Source: Vibrio zhugei | GTDB lineage: Bacteria; Pseudomonadota; Gammaproteobacteria; Enterobacterales; Vibrionaceae | Length of the DNA: 64,000 nt | Direction of reading: 5' to 3' | Assembly: GCF_003716875.1 (NCBI RefSeq) | Contig: NZ_CP033078.1 | Coordinates: 1,674,001-1,738,000, forward strand | Shown: piece by piece, positions 56,481-64,000 of the stretch | Numbering within the stretch: position 1 is the stretch's first letter | Layout: every line of letters begins with the position of its first letter | The notes under the pieces: model-generated | The model's database searches: none | What the model was told of the DNA's origin: nothing | The model's input: the letters and a program-made list of their open reading frames with translations, nothing else | Program-made: the position numbers and the translations under genes

Positions 56481-56975
56481 TTAGCGAGTTTTGATCACCA
56501 AATGGTTGGTTTGTTTTACTTCTTCCATTACAACATAGGTTCGTGTGTCATTAACGCCAGGTAAACGCAATAACGTATCCCCGAGCAATTTCCGATATGC
56601 ACTCATATCAGACACACGAGTTTTAAGGAGATAGTCAAAATCACCCGACACTAAGTGACACTCTTGAATATCATCCAATTTTTGTACTGCCGTGTTGAAC
56701 TGTTCGAAGACATCCGGTGCACCACGATTGAGTGTAATTTCAACAAAAACCAATAATGAGGCATCAAGATACTGCGGGTTCAATAATGCTGTGTAGCCAT
56801 TGATATAGCCTTGACGCTCCAAGCGACGCACACGTTCCAAACAGGGCGTGGGAGAAAGTCCAACACGTTTGGATAATTCAACGTTAGAAATTCGACCATC
56901 TTTCTGCAACTCATTGAGTATATTGCGATCGATACGGTCTAAATCCTTGGACGGCTTTTTATAGTTGTCTACCAT
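56481..56975 (-). CDS. lrp: Leucine-responsive regulatory protein Lrp
   Basis: Global regulator of amino acid metabolism, 164 residues, identical in length to E. coli Lrp. The helix-turn-helix RISNVELSKRVGLSPTPCLERVRRLERQGYI is followed by the RAM ligand domain (LVFVEITL, HLVSGDFDYLLKTRV). It ends VMEEVKQTNHLVIKTR. The alanine dehydrogenase gene diverges from it across 160 nt, suggesting that Lrp controls ald directly. ftsK follows on the same strand, as usual. Confidence 0.96.
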   Translation of the reverse strand: MVDNYKKPSKDLDRIDRNILNELQKDGRISNVELSKRVGLSPTPCLERVRRLERQGYINGYTALLNPQYLDASLLVFVEITLNRGAPDVFEQFNTAVQKLDDIQECHLVSGDFDYLLKTRVSDMSAYRKLLGDTLLRLPGVNDTRTYVVMEEVKQTNHLVIKTR

Positions 56976-57135
56976 TTTTTATTCCACCTTTTTACTTCCT
57001 TGCAAATATATGTGTTATATATTACTCATATTTAGCATTAAATATAAACAACCAGCAACTATACTAGTGTTAAATTCGTTAATTCCCCTCACCAAAAACA
57101 TTATCATTATCCCCTTGGCTTAGCGAGGTACTAAA

Positions 57136-58260
57136 ATGATTATTGGCGTCCCCAAAGAACTCAAAAACCATGAATACCGTGTTGGCTTAACCCCTGCCAG
57201 TGCAAAAGAACTCATTGCACATGGACATCAAGTTATGATTGAAACCAACGCGGGTTTCGGCATCGGCATTTCTGACAGTGACTACATCGCTGCAGGCGCT
57301 TCCATTCTTCCTACTGCCACCGAAGTTTTCTCACAAGCAGATATGATCATCAAGGTTAAAGAACCTTTGGATAATGAACTGATTATGTTGAGGAAGGGGC
57401 AAATATTATTTACTTATTTGCACCTTGCTCCAGATTTTCCACAAACTGAAGCACTTATCAAGAGCAAAGCTATCTGCATTGCCTATGAGACTGTAACAGA
57501 TTATATGGGTAGACTGCCACTTTTAGCCCCAATGTCAGAAGTTGCAGGCCGTATGTCGGTACAAGCCGGAGCAAACATACTGGAAAAATCCAAAGGAGGC
57601 CAAGGTATTTTGCTTGGAGGTGTCCCTGGTGTGGCCCCAGCCAATGTCCTCATTTTAGGCGCTGGCGTGGTAGGCTCAAGCGCTGCACGCATTGCGCTTG
57701 GGATGCGAGTCAATGTTACCCTCATCGACCGTAACATCGAGGTATTACGCGGCCTCGACCGAGAATTCCAAGGCAAAGCGACCTTATTATTTGCCACTCA
57801 AGATGCCATTGAAACTCAACTTAAACGTGCCGACCTGGTGATCGGAGCGGTCCTTATTCCTGGTGCACAAGCGCCTAAACTGGTCTCAAAGCAACAATTA
57901 GCGCTCATGAAACCGCGAGCCGTCCTCGTCGATGTCGCGATTGATCAAGGTGGATGTTTTGCAACCTCTCGGCCAACCACACATGATGAGCCAACGTTTA
58001 TTGAGCAAAATATTATTCATTATTGCGTCGCTAACATGCCCGGTGCTATCGCAAGAACAGCCACACTGGCATTAAACAATGCCACGTTACCGTATATCAT
58101 TAATATCGCCAACTTAGGATACCAACAAGCAATGCGCGATGATCCCGGCTTAAAACAGGGTCTCAACATCTGCCAAGGCCATATCACCTGCCAACATGTT
58201 GCAGAAGGATTTGGGCTTCCCTATGTTCCGGCGGATGAGCTCATTAATAGCGATAGCTAA
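57136..58260 (+). CDS. ald: Alanine dehydrogenase
   Basis: NAD-dependent enzyme that converts L-alanine to pyruvate and ammonia reversibly. The 374-residue protein begins MIIGVPKELKNHEYRVGLTP, has the substrate Lys in IIKVKEPL, the catalytic His in TYLHLAPD, the Rossmann motif LGAGVVGSSAARIALGM, DVAIDQGGC and NMPGAIARTATLALNN. Length and motifs are those of the standard family. The divergent neighbour lrp is the likely regulator. Confidence 0.96.
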   Translation: MIIGVPKELKNHEYRVGLTPASAKELIAHGHQVMIETNAGFGIGISDSDYIAAGASILPTATEVFSQADMIIKVKEPLDNELIMLRKGQILFTYLHLAPDFPQTEALIKSKAICIAYETVTDYMGRLPLLAPMSEVAGRMSVQAGANILEKSKGGQGILLGGVPGVAPANVLILGAGVVGSSAARIALGMRVNVTLIDRNIEVLRGLDREFQGKATLLFATQDAIETQLKRADLVIGAVLIPGAQAPKLVSKQQLALMKPRAVLVDVAIDQGGCFATSRPTTHDEPTFIEQNIIHYCVANMPGAIARTATLALNNATLPYIINIANLGYQQAMRDDPGLKQGLNICQGHITCQHVAEGFGLPYVPADELINSDS

Positions 58261-58851
58261 CTTAACGAACAAAGACAGGTCAGCGCGTGTTTTTGACCAC
58301 CCAGAACTCAGCGCTGACCTAGGTCACAACATCACATTGCCATTCACAGGCTCAAACCCATGCCTGCTCCGTTAATGTGCCTACATCGCGCTCTGCCTCC
58401 AACCCATGACTTAAATCGCTCTCTACGCAACGAATAGAGGAATAACAATCAACGATTTTGTTACTCAGGGTTAAGGAATAAGGCTTTCTGTGGTCAAACC
58501 GCTTGAAATCACAGTTTACACTTTCGAGATCCTATCACCAGTTCGGTAAGTTGATGAACTCATCGACTTTTTCAACCATTAAGTCAACAAAAATACTCCC
58601 GTTCTCAGAGAGTCATTGTGTGATCATATGTCTGTTTTCAAAGAATAAACAAGGAAATGTGATAAGTAACCTTAAAGTTTTCTGAGTTTCTATGGAAAAA
58701 CTGTCAAGTTTCGCCCAAACTCAACACTTATTGATATACTATCACTCTCTATGGGCATTCAAAGAAGATAAATTCGACAACGTAGTGCTTGGTAAGGATA
58801 GATCGTGTATCCTTAAATCGTTAGCCGTTCAATTATGAAGACTTGGATTTT
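58261..58851. other. Intergenic region after ald
   Basis: About 590 nt. It holds a 10-bp inverted repeat near the ald end (58277-58320) and the promoter of the next gene. The 60-codon plus-strand frame at 58503-58685 lacks family features and I do not accept it. Nothing else was recognised. Confidence 0.5.
58277..58320. repeat. 10-bp inverted repeat downstream of ald
   Basis: AGGTCAGCGC (58277-58286) and GCGCTGACCT (58311-58320) are perfect complements around a 24-nt loop. There is no T-run, so it is not a standard terminator; it begins 17 nt past the ald stop and could still end or protect the transcript. Confidence 0.55.
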
Positions 58852-59619
58852 ATGAATATTGGTTTAATTATCGGCCTTGTTGCTGTCTTATTGGTATTGG
58901 TACTGGGTTACAATATTATGCTTCAGTACAAAGTCCGCTTGGAATCATCCAAGAAACAAGAAGTATCAAAGTATATAGCCATCATCGATGCAACAGAAGA
59001 TTTGATTGGGAATGCCCATCATCTGCCTTTTAGCAAGGAACTGTTGGTGTGCCTGAATGTCCGTATTCTGGATGCTTTAGAAGCCATGTCAGAGCTGGAC
59101 CCAAAAGACAAAAACACACAACAACGCGTGGAAAACATGCGCTCACAAATCGACAACTTAAAAGCCAATCATCCTGGCGGCGAAAGTACGCCTTTTAAAG
59201 TGCCGAGTAGCGATAAACAAGCGTTGGTGATGTTGAAACTGACGAAACGCTTACGTGATACGGTACGCAGCGAGCATAATAAAGGCCGATTAGATACTCA
59301 AACCTTTGTTGCAGAAAATGCACGTTTAGAAGGTATCCAAGTCCGTATCAACATCGAAAATGTCATCAAACGAGCACATGATTCCGTTGTGCGTGGTCAA
59401 CCCGGTACTGCGATGCAGCTACTGCGTAAAGGCTTAGACGTTCTCAGCTCCAAGAATGATAGCTATTCGACACAAGCACGAGAAAGACTTCAAAAAATGT
59501 TTGACGAACTTGAACAGCGACGCCAATCCAAACATGAAGCCGATTTATCTCAGCATGTAGAATCAAACGAGCACGACAGCGATATGGAAGCCCTCTTCGG
59601 CGAGAAGAAAAAATGGTAA
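58852..59619 (+). CDS. Membrane-anchored protein of unknown function
   Basis: A 255-residue protein with one N-terminal membrane helix (MNIGLIIGLVAVLLVLVLGYNIM) and a cytoplasmic, charged, helix-rich body. Recognisable stretches are EVSKYIAIIDATEDLIGNAHHLPFSKE, RLRDTVRSEHNKGRL, and GQPGTAMQLLRKGLDVLSSK, which looks TPR-like, then an acidic tail ending DMEALFGEKKKW. I do not recognise a named family; the position next to miaE and pyrF suggests a conserved Vibrionaceae gene. A TTG three codons upstream is in frame. A terminator follows it. Confidence 0.75.
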   Translation: MNIGLIIGLVAVLLVLVLGYNIMLQYKVRLESSKKQEVSKYIAIIDATEDLIGNAHHLPFSKELLVCLNVRILDALEAMSELDPKDKNTQQRVENMRSQIDNLKANHPGGESTPFKVPSSDKQALVMLKLTKRLRDTVRSEHNKGRLDTQTFVAENARLEGIQVRINIENVIKRAHDSVVRGQPGTAMQLLRKGLDVLSSKNDSYSTQARERLQKMFDELEQRRQSKHEADLSQHVESNEHDSDMEALFGEKKKW

Positions 59620-59653
59620 GCTGACGGCTCAGTATTCCGAACTCTCTTTTTCT

Positions 59654-59677
59654 AGGGTCGTATCAACGACCCTTTTT
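59654..59677 (+). terminator. Terminator between the unknown membrane protein gene and miaE
   Basis: AGGGTCGT pairs with ACGACCCT around an ATCA loop, followed by TTTT. Confidence 0.82.
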
Positions 59678-59703
59678 AATGCACTATCCTTACGAAAATA
59701 ATC

Positions 59704-60477
59704 ATGAAACAAGATACCATCAACGAATTGCTTACCCCGATTCACCAATTTTTGCGCTGTCCAACCCCTCTCGCATGGCTAGAAGAAGCACGTAAACCTG
59801 ATAATTTACGCCTATTGCTCCTCGATCATTTGATGTGTGAGCTAAAAGCAGGCCAATCTGCGATGTATCTGATTCGCAAATATGCCGTGGATCAAGACAG
59901 TCAGCATTCGCTATTAGAATGGTTTAAACCTTATGAAGACTTTGTTTATCGTGGTGTAGGGTCGCTAGAGACTCTAAAAGACAAAAGCCAAATTTCCAAA
60001 CGCATCTTTGCAAAGTCTGATTCGCCATACAGCCAAGAACTGATCGATAAAATGGTCTTACTGATAAAAGAAGAGCTGCATCACTTTTATCAAGTTTTAG
60101 AAATATTGACCAATCGTGGTATGACGTACGAATCGATACCCGCCAGTCGCTACGCCAAGGGCATGCTGTCGCACATGCGGACTTATGAGCCAGAAGCGCT
60201 CATCGATAAATTGATCATTGGCGCTTATATAGAAGCGCGTTCCTGCGAACGGTTTGCCAGCTTGGCGCCATATCTTGATGAAGACTTAGCGCGTTTTTAT
60301 ATTTCCTTGTTACGCTCTGAAGCGCGTCATTATCAAGACTATCTCACGCTCGCTGAACACATCGCTGGGACCAATATCAATGACCGCATTGCGTATTTTG
60401 GACGTGTAGAAGCCGACCTCATTCAAGCCAACGATGGTGAATTACGCTTTCACAGCGGCACACCAAACTGGGTATAA
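59704..60477 (+). CDS. miaE: tRNA-(ms2io6A)-hydroxylase MiaE
   Basis: Di-iron monooxygenase that hydroxylates the isopentenyl group of ms2i6A at position 37 of tRNAs. The 257-residue helical-bundle protein starts MKQDTINELLTPIHQFLRCPTPLAWLEEA. Iron-binding Glu/His motifs are visible: LLDHLMCELKAG, KEELHHFYQVL, IEARSCERFAS and SEARHYQDYL. MiaE is absent from E. coli but present in Salmonella, Pseudomonas and Vibrio. It is convergent with pyrF. Confidence 0.92.
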   Translation: MKQDTINELLTPIHQFLRCPTPLAWLEEARKPDNLRLLLLDHLMCELKAGQSAMYLIRKYAVDQDSQHSLLEWFKPYEDFVYRGVGSLETLKDKSQISKRIFAKSDSPYSQELIDKMVLLIKEELHHFYQVLEILTNRGMTYESIPASRYAKGMLSHMRTYEPEALIDKLIIGAYIEARSCERFASLAPYLDEDLARFYISLLRSEARHYQDYLTLAEHIAGTNINDRIAYFGRVEADLIQANDGELRFHSGTPNWV

Positions 60478-60552
60478 ACCTGTCATTTGAGAGGGCCATA
60501 TTCAATAGCCCCCCAACAATAGCAAGAAGGGGGCGATGGAATCCGAACTCGA

Positions 60553-61245
60553 TTATAGTGTTGCGTTAATACTTGCCAGTACAGCTGCGGGGTCGGCCGC
60601 TTGAGTAATCGGCCGACCAATCACTAAATAATCTGACCCGGCTGCGATGGCTTGATTAGGCGTCATAATTCGGCGCTGATCGCCGACGACAGAGCCCTCA
60701 GGACGAATACCTGGCGTAACTAGCTTAAAGGCTTGTCCGAGCTCTGCTTTCAGCATCGTGGCTTCTTGTGCCGAACACACCACCCCATCCAAACCGGCAT
60801 TTTTGCTTAATGTCGCCAAGCGCTTCACATGGGAGGCAGGTTCTCCGTCAATACCAATCGCGGTCAAATCACTCTGCTCCATACTGGTTAACACCGTCAC
60901 TCCGATAAGCAATGGACGATCTTTTCCATAAGGTTCAAGAATCTCACGTGACGCCGTCATCATACGCTCTCCGCCACTCGCATGAACATTCACCATCCAT
61001 ACACCCAGCTCGGCAGCCGCGCGAACAGCTTTAGAACACGTATTTGGAATATCATGAAATTTCAGATCCAAAAAGACAGAAAAGCCACGTTGATGCAAAG
61101 ACGTCACAAACTGAGGACCAAACAAAGTGAACATCTCTTTACCGACTTTCAATCGGCAACTGTCCGGATCAATGTTATCCACAAACGCCAAGGCATCCGC
61201 TTGCTGCTCATAATCTAGGGCAACAATAATTTTTGAATCGTTCAT
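60553..61245 (-). CDS. pyrF: Orotidine 5'-phosphate decarboxylase
   Basis: Last step of UMP synthesis. From [15 protein letters not shown] it has 230 residues. The catalytic Lys-Asp array [10 protein letters not shown] is visible, with the phosphate-binding TPGIRPEGS and YLVIGRPIT segments. The frame extends 7 codons upstream, but the ATG at 61245 has a strong AAGGAG 7 nt ahead. It follows lapB by about 80 nt, the order seen in E. coli (lapA-lapB-pyrF). Confidence 0.96.
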   Translation of the reverse strand: MNDSKIIVALDYEQQADALAFVDNIDPDSCRLKVGKEMFTLFGPQFVTSLHQRGFSVFLDLKFHDIPNTCSKAVRAAAELGVWMVNVHASGGERMMTASREILEPYGKDRPLLIGVTVLTSMEQSDLTAIGIDGEPASHVKRLATLSKNAGLDGVVCSAQEATMLKAELGQAFKLVTPGIRPEGSVVGDQRRIMTPNQAIAAGSDYLVIGRPITQAADPAAVLASINATL

Positions 61246-61326
61246 TCGTACTCCTTTTTTACACAAACAAAATGCAGCACCTTGGCTGCATTATCTTCTT
61301 CGTTCAATTTTCGCATCTCTCGTGGA

Positions 61327-62496
61327 TTACTCTCCATCTAAGCCACGAATCGGCTTAATGGTGCCCCAGCTTTTACAAGACGGACAATGCCAATACAACG
61401 AGTGAGTGGCAAAACCGCACTGCTTACAGCGATAATGAGGCTTAGCCTTCATTTGTTCCCCGACAAGCTTCTGAAGCGTCAGTAAGCTGGCTTTCGCACG
61501 GCCTTCTTCCGCCTCAGCAATGTGGTAGTCAATCAAACGATAAAACCCCTTCATGGTGGGATTAACCACTAACTGACGGGTCAACAAATCTTGCGCCGAT
61601 GCGGTCCCTTCATGTTTCGCAACTAACTGAGCTAACATTAACTCAGCCGACACGCCAGCCTTATTGGCAATACACGCTCGTAAAAACTGGACCAGCTCGT
61701 GCTCTTGTCCCAAGTGATGGTAACAGTCGGCGATAATCGGTAACACCTCACCGACAAAGTCGATGTCTTGTTCCAACACTGTGCGCATGAATTCTGCCGT
61801 TCGTTGGTATTCTTCGTATTCAAGATATAACTTGCCTAACGACATCGTTGCACGCACACATTCTGGATCCACCTGCAGAGCACGCTTGAAAAGTTGCACC
61901 GCCTTGTCATGATTCCCATCGGCTTTTTCTTGCATCGCAATTTCACACCAAAAATGCGCAATACTGCGCTTCATTTTGGTTCGACCTGACTTCACCAATG
62001 CTTGCGCACATTCAATGGCTTTATGCCACTCACGAGTTTGTTGATAAATCGCCGTCAACTGCTGTAGAGCAGACTCTCGATGCTCAGGTTCATCAACGAG
62101 CTGTTCAAAAATGCGTTCCGCTCGGTCGAGAAAGCCAGACACCATATAATCTTTGGCTAATTGCTGTAAGGCGATATTTTTTTGTTCTATGGTCAACCCA
62201 GTACGAGAAATGAGGTTTTGGTGAATACGAATGGCGCGATCGACTTCGCCACGAGAACGAAATAGGTTCCCGAGCGCGAGGTGAGTATCGACGGTGTCAT
62301 TATCAACCTGAAGCAATTCGATGAAGTGATCGACCGCTTTGTCCGATTGATCAGACAATAAGAGGTTTAACCCCGTGACATATTGACGAGATATTTGATG
62401 AGATTGCTTCTGCTTTTCTTGCTGGGCACTGCGGTGTCCCATATACCAACCATAAGCGGCTGCGATTGGTAATAGCAAGAACAGGATTTCTAACAT
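61327..62496 (-). CDS. lapB: Lipopolysaccharide assembly protein LapB
   Basis: Membrane-anchored TPR protein that controls LPS synthesis by presenting LpxC to FtsH. At 389 residues it equals E. coli LapB. It has an N-terminal membrane helix (MLEILFLLLPIAAAYGWYMG), about nine TPR repeats, and a C-terminal rubredoxin-like zinc knuckle with Cys357, Cys360, Cys371 and Cys374 (CKQCG and CPSC). It follows lapA by 24 nt and precedes pyrF. Confidence 0.95.
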   Translation of the reverse strand: MLEILFLLLPIAAAYGWYMGHRSAQQEKQKQSHQISRQYVTGLNLLLSDQSDKAVDHFIELLQVDNDTVDTHLALGNLFRSRGEVDRAIRIHQNLISRTGLTIEQKNIALQQLAKDYMVSGFLDRAERIFEQLVDEPEHRESALQQLTAIYQQTREWHKAIECAQALVKSGRTKMKRSIAHFWCEIAMQEKADGNHDKAVQLFKRALQVDPECVRATMSLGKLYLEYEEYQRTAEFMRTVLEQDIDFVGEVLPIIADCYHHLGQEHELVQFLRACIANKAGVSAELMLAQLVAKHEGTASAQDLLTRQLVVNPTMKGFYRLIDYHIAEAEEGRAKASLLTLQKLVGEQMKAKPHYRCKQCGFATHSLYWHCPSCKSWGTIKPIRGLDGE

Positions 62497-62520
62497 TAAA
62501 AAACAGCCTTATACGGTAAA

Positions 62521-62793
62521 TCAGTTCTCATTAGAAACATCGTTATTGGCGTTGTGCTTTTTCAATTGCTTGTTCAACTTGCGTATGGTTACTTTCGACT
62601 TGAAGTAGAATCCATAACACATTCCCCACGCCAATAGAAAGCCAACAAGAAAGACACTGCCTAGCAAGGTTGAAAGATGAAACTGTCCTTGTGCCAACAA
62701 ATAATTGAAAGTGACGACGGCCTGGTTTTGTGCGCCCATTGCCAGAGCAATTAAGAATAAAACGAGAATCAATATGCCTTTAATAATTTTCAT
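62521..62793 (-). CDS. lapA: Lipopolysaccharide assembly protein LapA (DUF1049)
   Basis: A 90-residue inner membrane protein with two membrane helices (IIKGILILVLFLIALAMGAQ and TLLGSVFLVGFLLAWGMCYG) around the conserved VTFNYLLAQGQFHLS loop, and a basic cytoplasmic tail. The tail is shorter than in E. coli. Two adjacent ATG codons (62796 and 62793) are possible starts; the second has better spacing from the GGTGA ahead. It forms a unit with lapB. Confidence 0.9.
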   Translation of the reverse strand: MKIIKGILILVLFLIALAMGAQNQAVVTFNYLLAQGQFHLSTLLGSVFLVGFLLAWGMCYGFYFKSKVTIRKLNKQLKKHNANNDVSNEN

Positions 62794-62878
62794 CATCTAT
62801 CACCAGTCCAAGAATCGCTTCCCTAGATTATGCAGGAAAATACGCTTGCAAACCACGCCTAATGTACATTCGTACTAT

Positions 62879-62907
62879 AAAAAAACGGCACGCTGAAGGG
62901 CATGCCG
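62879..62907 (-). terminator. Terminator behind ihfB
   Basis: CGGCACGC (62886-62893) pairs with GCATGCCG (62900-62907) with one G-T wobble around a 6-nt loop; on the minus strand seven T follow. It lies 24 nt past the ihfB stop. Confidence 0.85.
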
Positions 62908-62930
62908 CTTTATCCAAATAAGATGTATTA

Positions 62931-63215
62931 TCAGAGACTTTCGTTCACACGCTTACGTAACTCTTTGCCTGGTTTGAAATGAGGGACATACTTTCCTTCC
63001 AGCTCCACTTTTTCACCAGTTTTAGGATTACGCCCAATGCGAGGCTCACGATAATGTAAAGAGAAACTACCGAAACCACGAATTTCGATGCGTTCTCCAC
63101 CTTCCAACGTAGATGCCATATGTTCAAGAATGTCTTTCACCGCATCTTCAATTTCTTTGGCTGATAAATGTGTTTTTTCAGCACAAAGTCTTTCGATCAA
63201 TTCAGACTTAGTCAT
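62931..63215 (-). CDS. ihfB: Integration host factor subunit beta
   Basis: DNA-bending nucleoid protein, partner of IHF-alpha. From [21 protein letters not shown] it has 94 residues, the E. coli length. The DNA-binding arm is [32 protein letters not shown], with the intercalating Pro in RNPKTG. The frame extends 8 codons upstream, without family support. Order rpsA-ihfB-lapA-lapB-pyrF is the one found in E. coli. Confidence 0.96.
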   Translation of the reverse strand: MTKSELIERLCAEKTHLSAKEIEDAVKDILEHMASTLEGGERIEIRGFGSFSLHYREPRIGRNPKTGEKVELEGKYVPHFKPGKELRKRVNESL

Positions 63216-63410
63216 AGTTTCCCTCATTGAGTTGTTCAAAACTCATTATAGTCAGTAATACCAATTCCAACAAACACTTGACAATAAATGTCACGAAAGC
63301 CGTCGGTCAGTTATTCAATCTTTGATCCAGTTTACACAACCATTATAAAAATGTGTGTAAGAAACGTGCAAACATGTGGTTAGAATAGGAATTAATACTA
63401 AAAAGTAAAC

Positions 63411-63437
63411 AAAAAAAGGGAGCCGTTATGGCTCCCC
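63411..63437 (-). terminator. Terminator behind rpsA
   Basis: GGGAGCC (63418-63424) pairs with GGCTCCC (63430-63436) around a 5-nt loop; on the minus strand seven T follow. It lies 17 nt past the rpsA stop and separates it from ihfB. Confidence 0.85.
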
Positions 63438-63453
63438 CTCTCACAAAAAACGA

Positions 63454-64000
63454 TTACTCGCTTTTTGCCGCTTTGAAAGCGTCAGCCATAGCGTTACCGA
63501 ACGCAGATTCATCCTGCTTGTTGTTCAGTGATGCCATTGCTTCTTGCTCGTCAGCTTCGTCTTTCGCTTTGATAGACAGATTAACGACGCGGTTTTTACG
63601 GTCTACACCAGTAAATTTCGCTTCGATGCTGTCACCAACGTTAAGGATTGAGCTTGCATCTTCAACGCGCTCGCGAGACAGTTCAGATACACGGATGTAA
63701 CCTTCAACGCCTTCAGCAAGTTCGATGTTCGCACCTTTTGCGTCAACAGCGGTAATTGTACCGTTAACTAGAGTGCCTTTCTTGTTGTCAGCAACGTAAG
63801 CATTGAATGGGTCATTTTCCATTTGCTTAACGCCTAGAGAAATGCGCTCACGATCTGCGTCTACAGCTAGAACAACTGCAGAGATCTCGTCGCCTTTCTT
63901 GTATTCACGTACTGCTTCTTCTCCAGGAGCGTTCCAAGAGATGTCAGATAGGTGAACTAGACCGTCGATGCCGCCTTCAAGACCGATGAAGATACCAAAG
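63454..64000 (-). CDS. rpsA: 30S ribosomal protein S1 (partial, N-terminal part outside window)
   Basis: The last 182 codons of S1, the large mRNA-binding protein of the small subunit. Two S1 RNA-binding repeats are seen: one around [25 protein letters not shown], and the final one [30 protein letters not shown] ... [21 protein letters not shown]. The C-terminus is [15 protein letters not shown]. The start lies beyond the window edge at 64000. Confidence 0.96.
   Translation of the reverse strand, partial: FGIFIGLEGGIDGLVHLSDISWNAPGEEAVREYKKGDEISAVVLAVDADRERISLGVKQMENDPFNAYVADNKKGTLVNGTITAVDAKGANIELAEGVEGYIRVSELSRERVEDASSILNVGDSIEAKFTGVDRKNRVVNLSIKAKDEADEQEAMASLNNKQDESAFGNAMADAFKAAKSE

Noticed and set aside
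58503..58685. 60-codon frame in the ald downstream region
   Set aside because: No ribosome binding site, no family resemblance, Ser/Lys-rich low-information sequence.
60508..60534. GCCCCC/GGGGGC hairpin between miaE and pyrF as terminator
   Set aside because: Only 6 bp with a long loop and no T-run on either strand; too weak to call.
1..64000. Defence island, prophage, integron or CRISPR array
   Set aside because: Apart from one IS and the orphan Card1-like gene, all genes are housekeeping genes in the expected Vibrio order; no direct-repeat arrays, integrases or phage genes were seen.
1..64000. tRNA or rRNA genes
   Set aside because: No cloverleaf with a GTTCGA-type T loop and CCA end, and no rRNA segments were recognised on either strand.

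Overview
The window reads as core chromosome of a marine gammaproteobacterium of the family Vibrionaceae. Reasons: a FadR with the extra block seen in Vibrio, CsiV, a PilZ gene beside mfd, NhaB, an Ndh and FtsK whose N-termini look Vibrio-like, and a gene order (ruvB to rpsA) that matches V. cholerae chromosome 1 as I remember it (roughly VC1845 to VC1915). I do not commit to genus or species. No tRNA, rRNA, CRISPR array, prophage or integron was seen. The only mobile DNA is one complete IS4-family element.

Layout. 1-6.1 kb: cysS-ruvC-ruvA-ruvB on the minus strand (recombination and Cys-tRNA), divergent from ppiB-lpxH-ychJ; then a DUF2057 protein. 6.2-11.5 kb: an OmpT/OmpU-type porin with a long upstream region, then dinG-priC-rsmS and xthA (repair and replication restart). 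11.5-14.7 kb: a HisP/HisJ/HisQ/HisM-type basic amino acid importer. 15-19.8 kb: pflB, pflA, yfbU and a MipA/OmpV outer membrane protein. 20.1-25 kb: prkA-yeaH-spoVR stress operon. 25.1-31.6 kb: comEC-msbA-lpxK-ycaR-kdsB (DNA uptake and lipid A/Kdo) and a divergent DUF2062 gene. 31.7-33.2 kb: the IS element. 33.2-36.4 kb: lolC-lolD-lolE. 36.5-42.1 kb: PilZ gene, mfd, csiV and an acetyltransferase. 42.1-48.1 kb: ndh, ycfP, and a minus-strand run of hinT, COG3014 lipoprotein, ycfL, lpoB, thiK. 48.4-53.3 kb: an orphan Card1-like DUF1887 gene, fadR, nhaB, dsbB. 53.4-58.3 kb: ftsK, lrp and divergent ald. 58.8-64 kb: a membrane protein of unknown function, miaE, pyrF, lapB-lapA, ihfB and the 3' part of rpsA.

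Themes. Envelope building is heavily represented: lpxH, lpxK, kdsB, msbA, lapA/lapB (LPS), lolCDE (lipoprotein export), lpoB and csiV (peptidoglycan synthase activation), dsbB and ftsK. A second theme is DNA repair and replication (ruvABC, dinG, priC, xthA, mfd). Most genes sit in short operons closed by clear hairpin terminators.

Most interesting observations: (1) the IS4-family element has an 11-bp target duplication that covers the loop of what was a perfect 30-bp hairpin terminator behind lolE, and the element carries inward-facing terminators at both ends; (2) the leader of nhaB holds interleaved complementary segments that can form a pseudoknot or a competing hairpin, a possible cation-responsive RNA; (3) an orphan Card1/Can2-like nuclease keeps its PD-(D/E)XK residues but has a changed CARF loop; (4) a CRP-like site lies far upstream of the porin. 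Starts were chosen by family alignment from memory plus visible ribosome binding sites, so several differ from the longest open frame.
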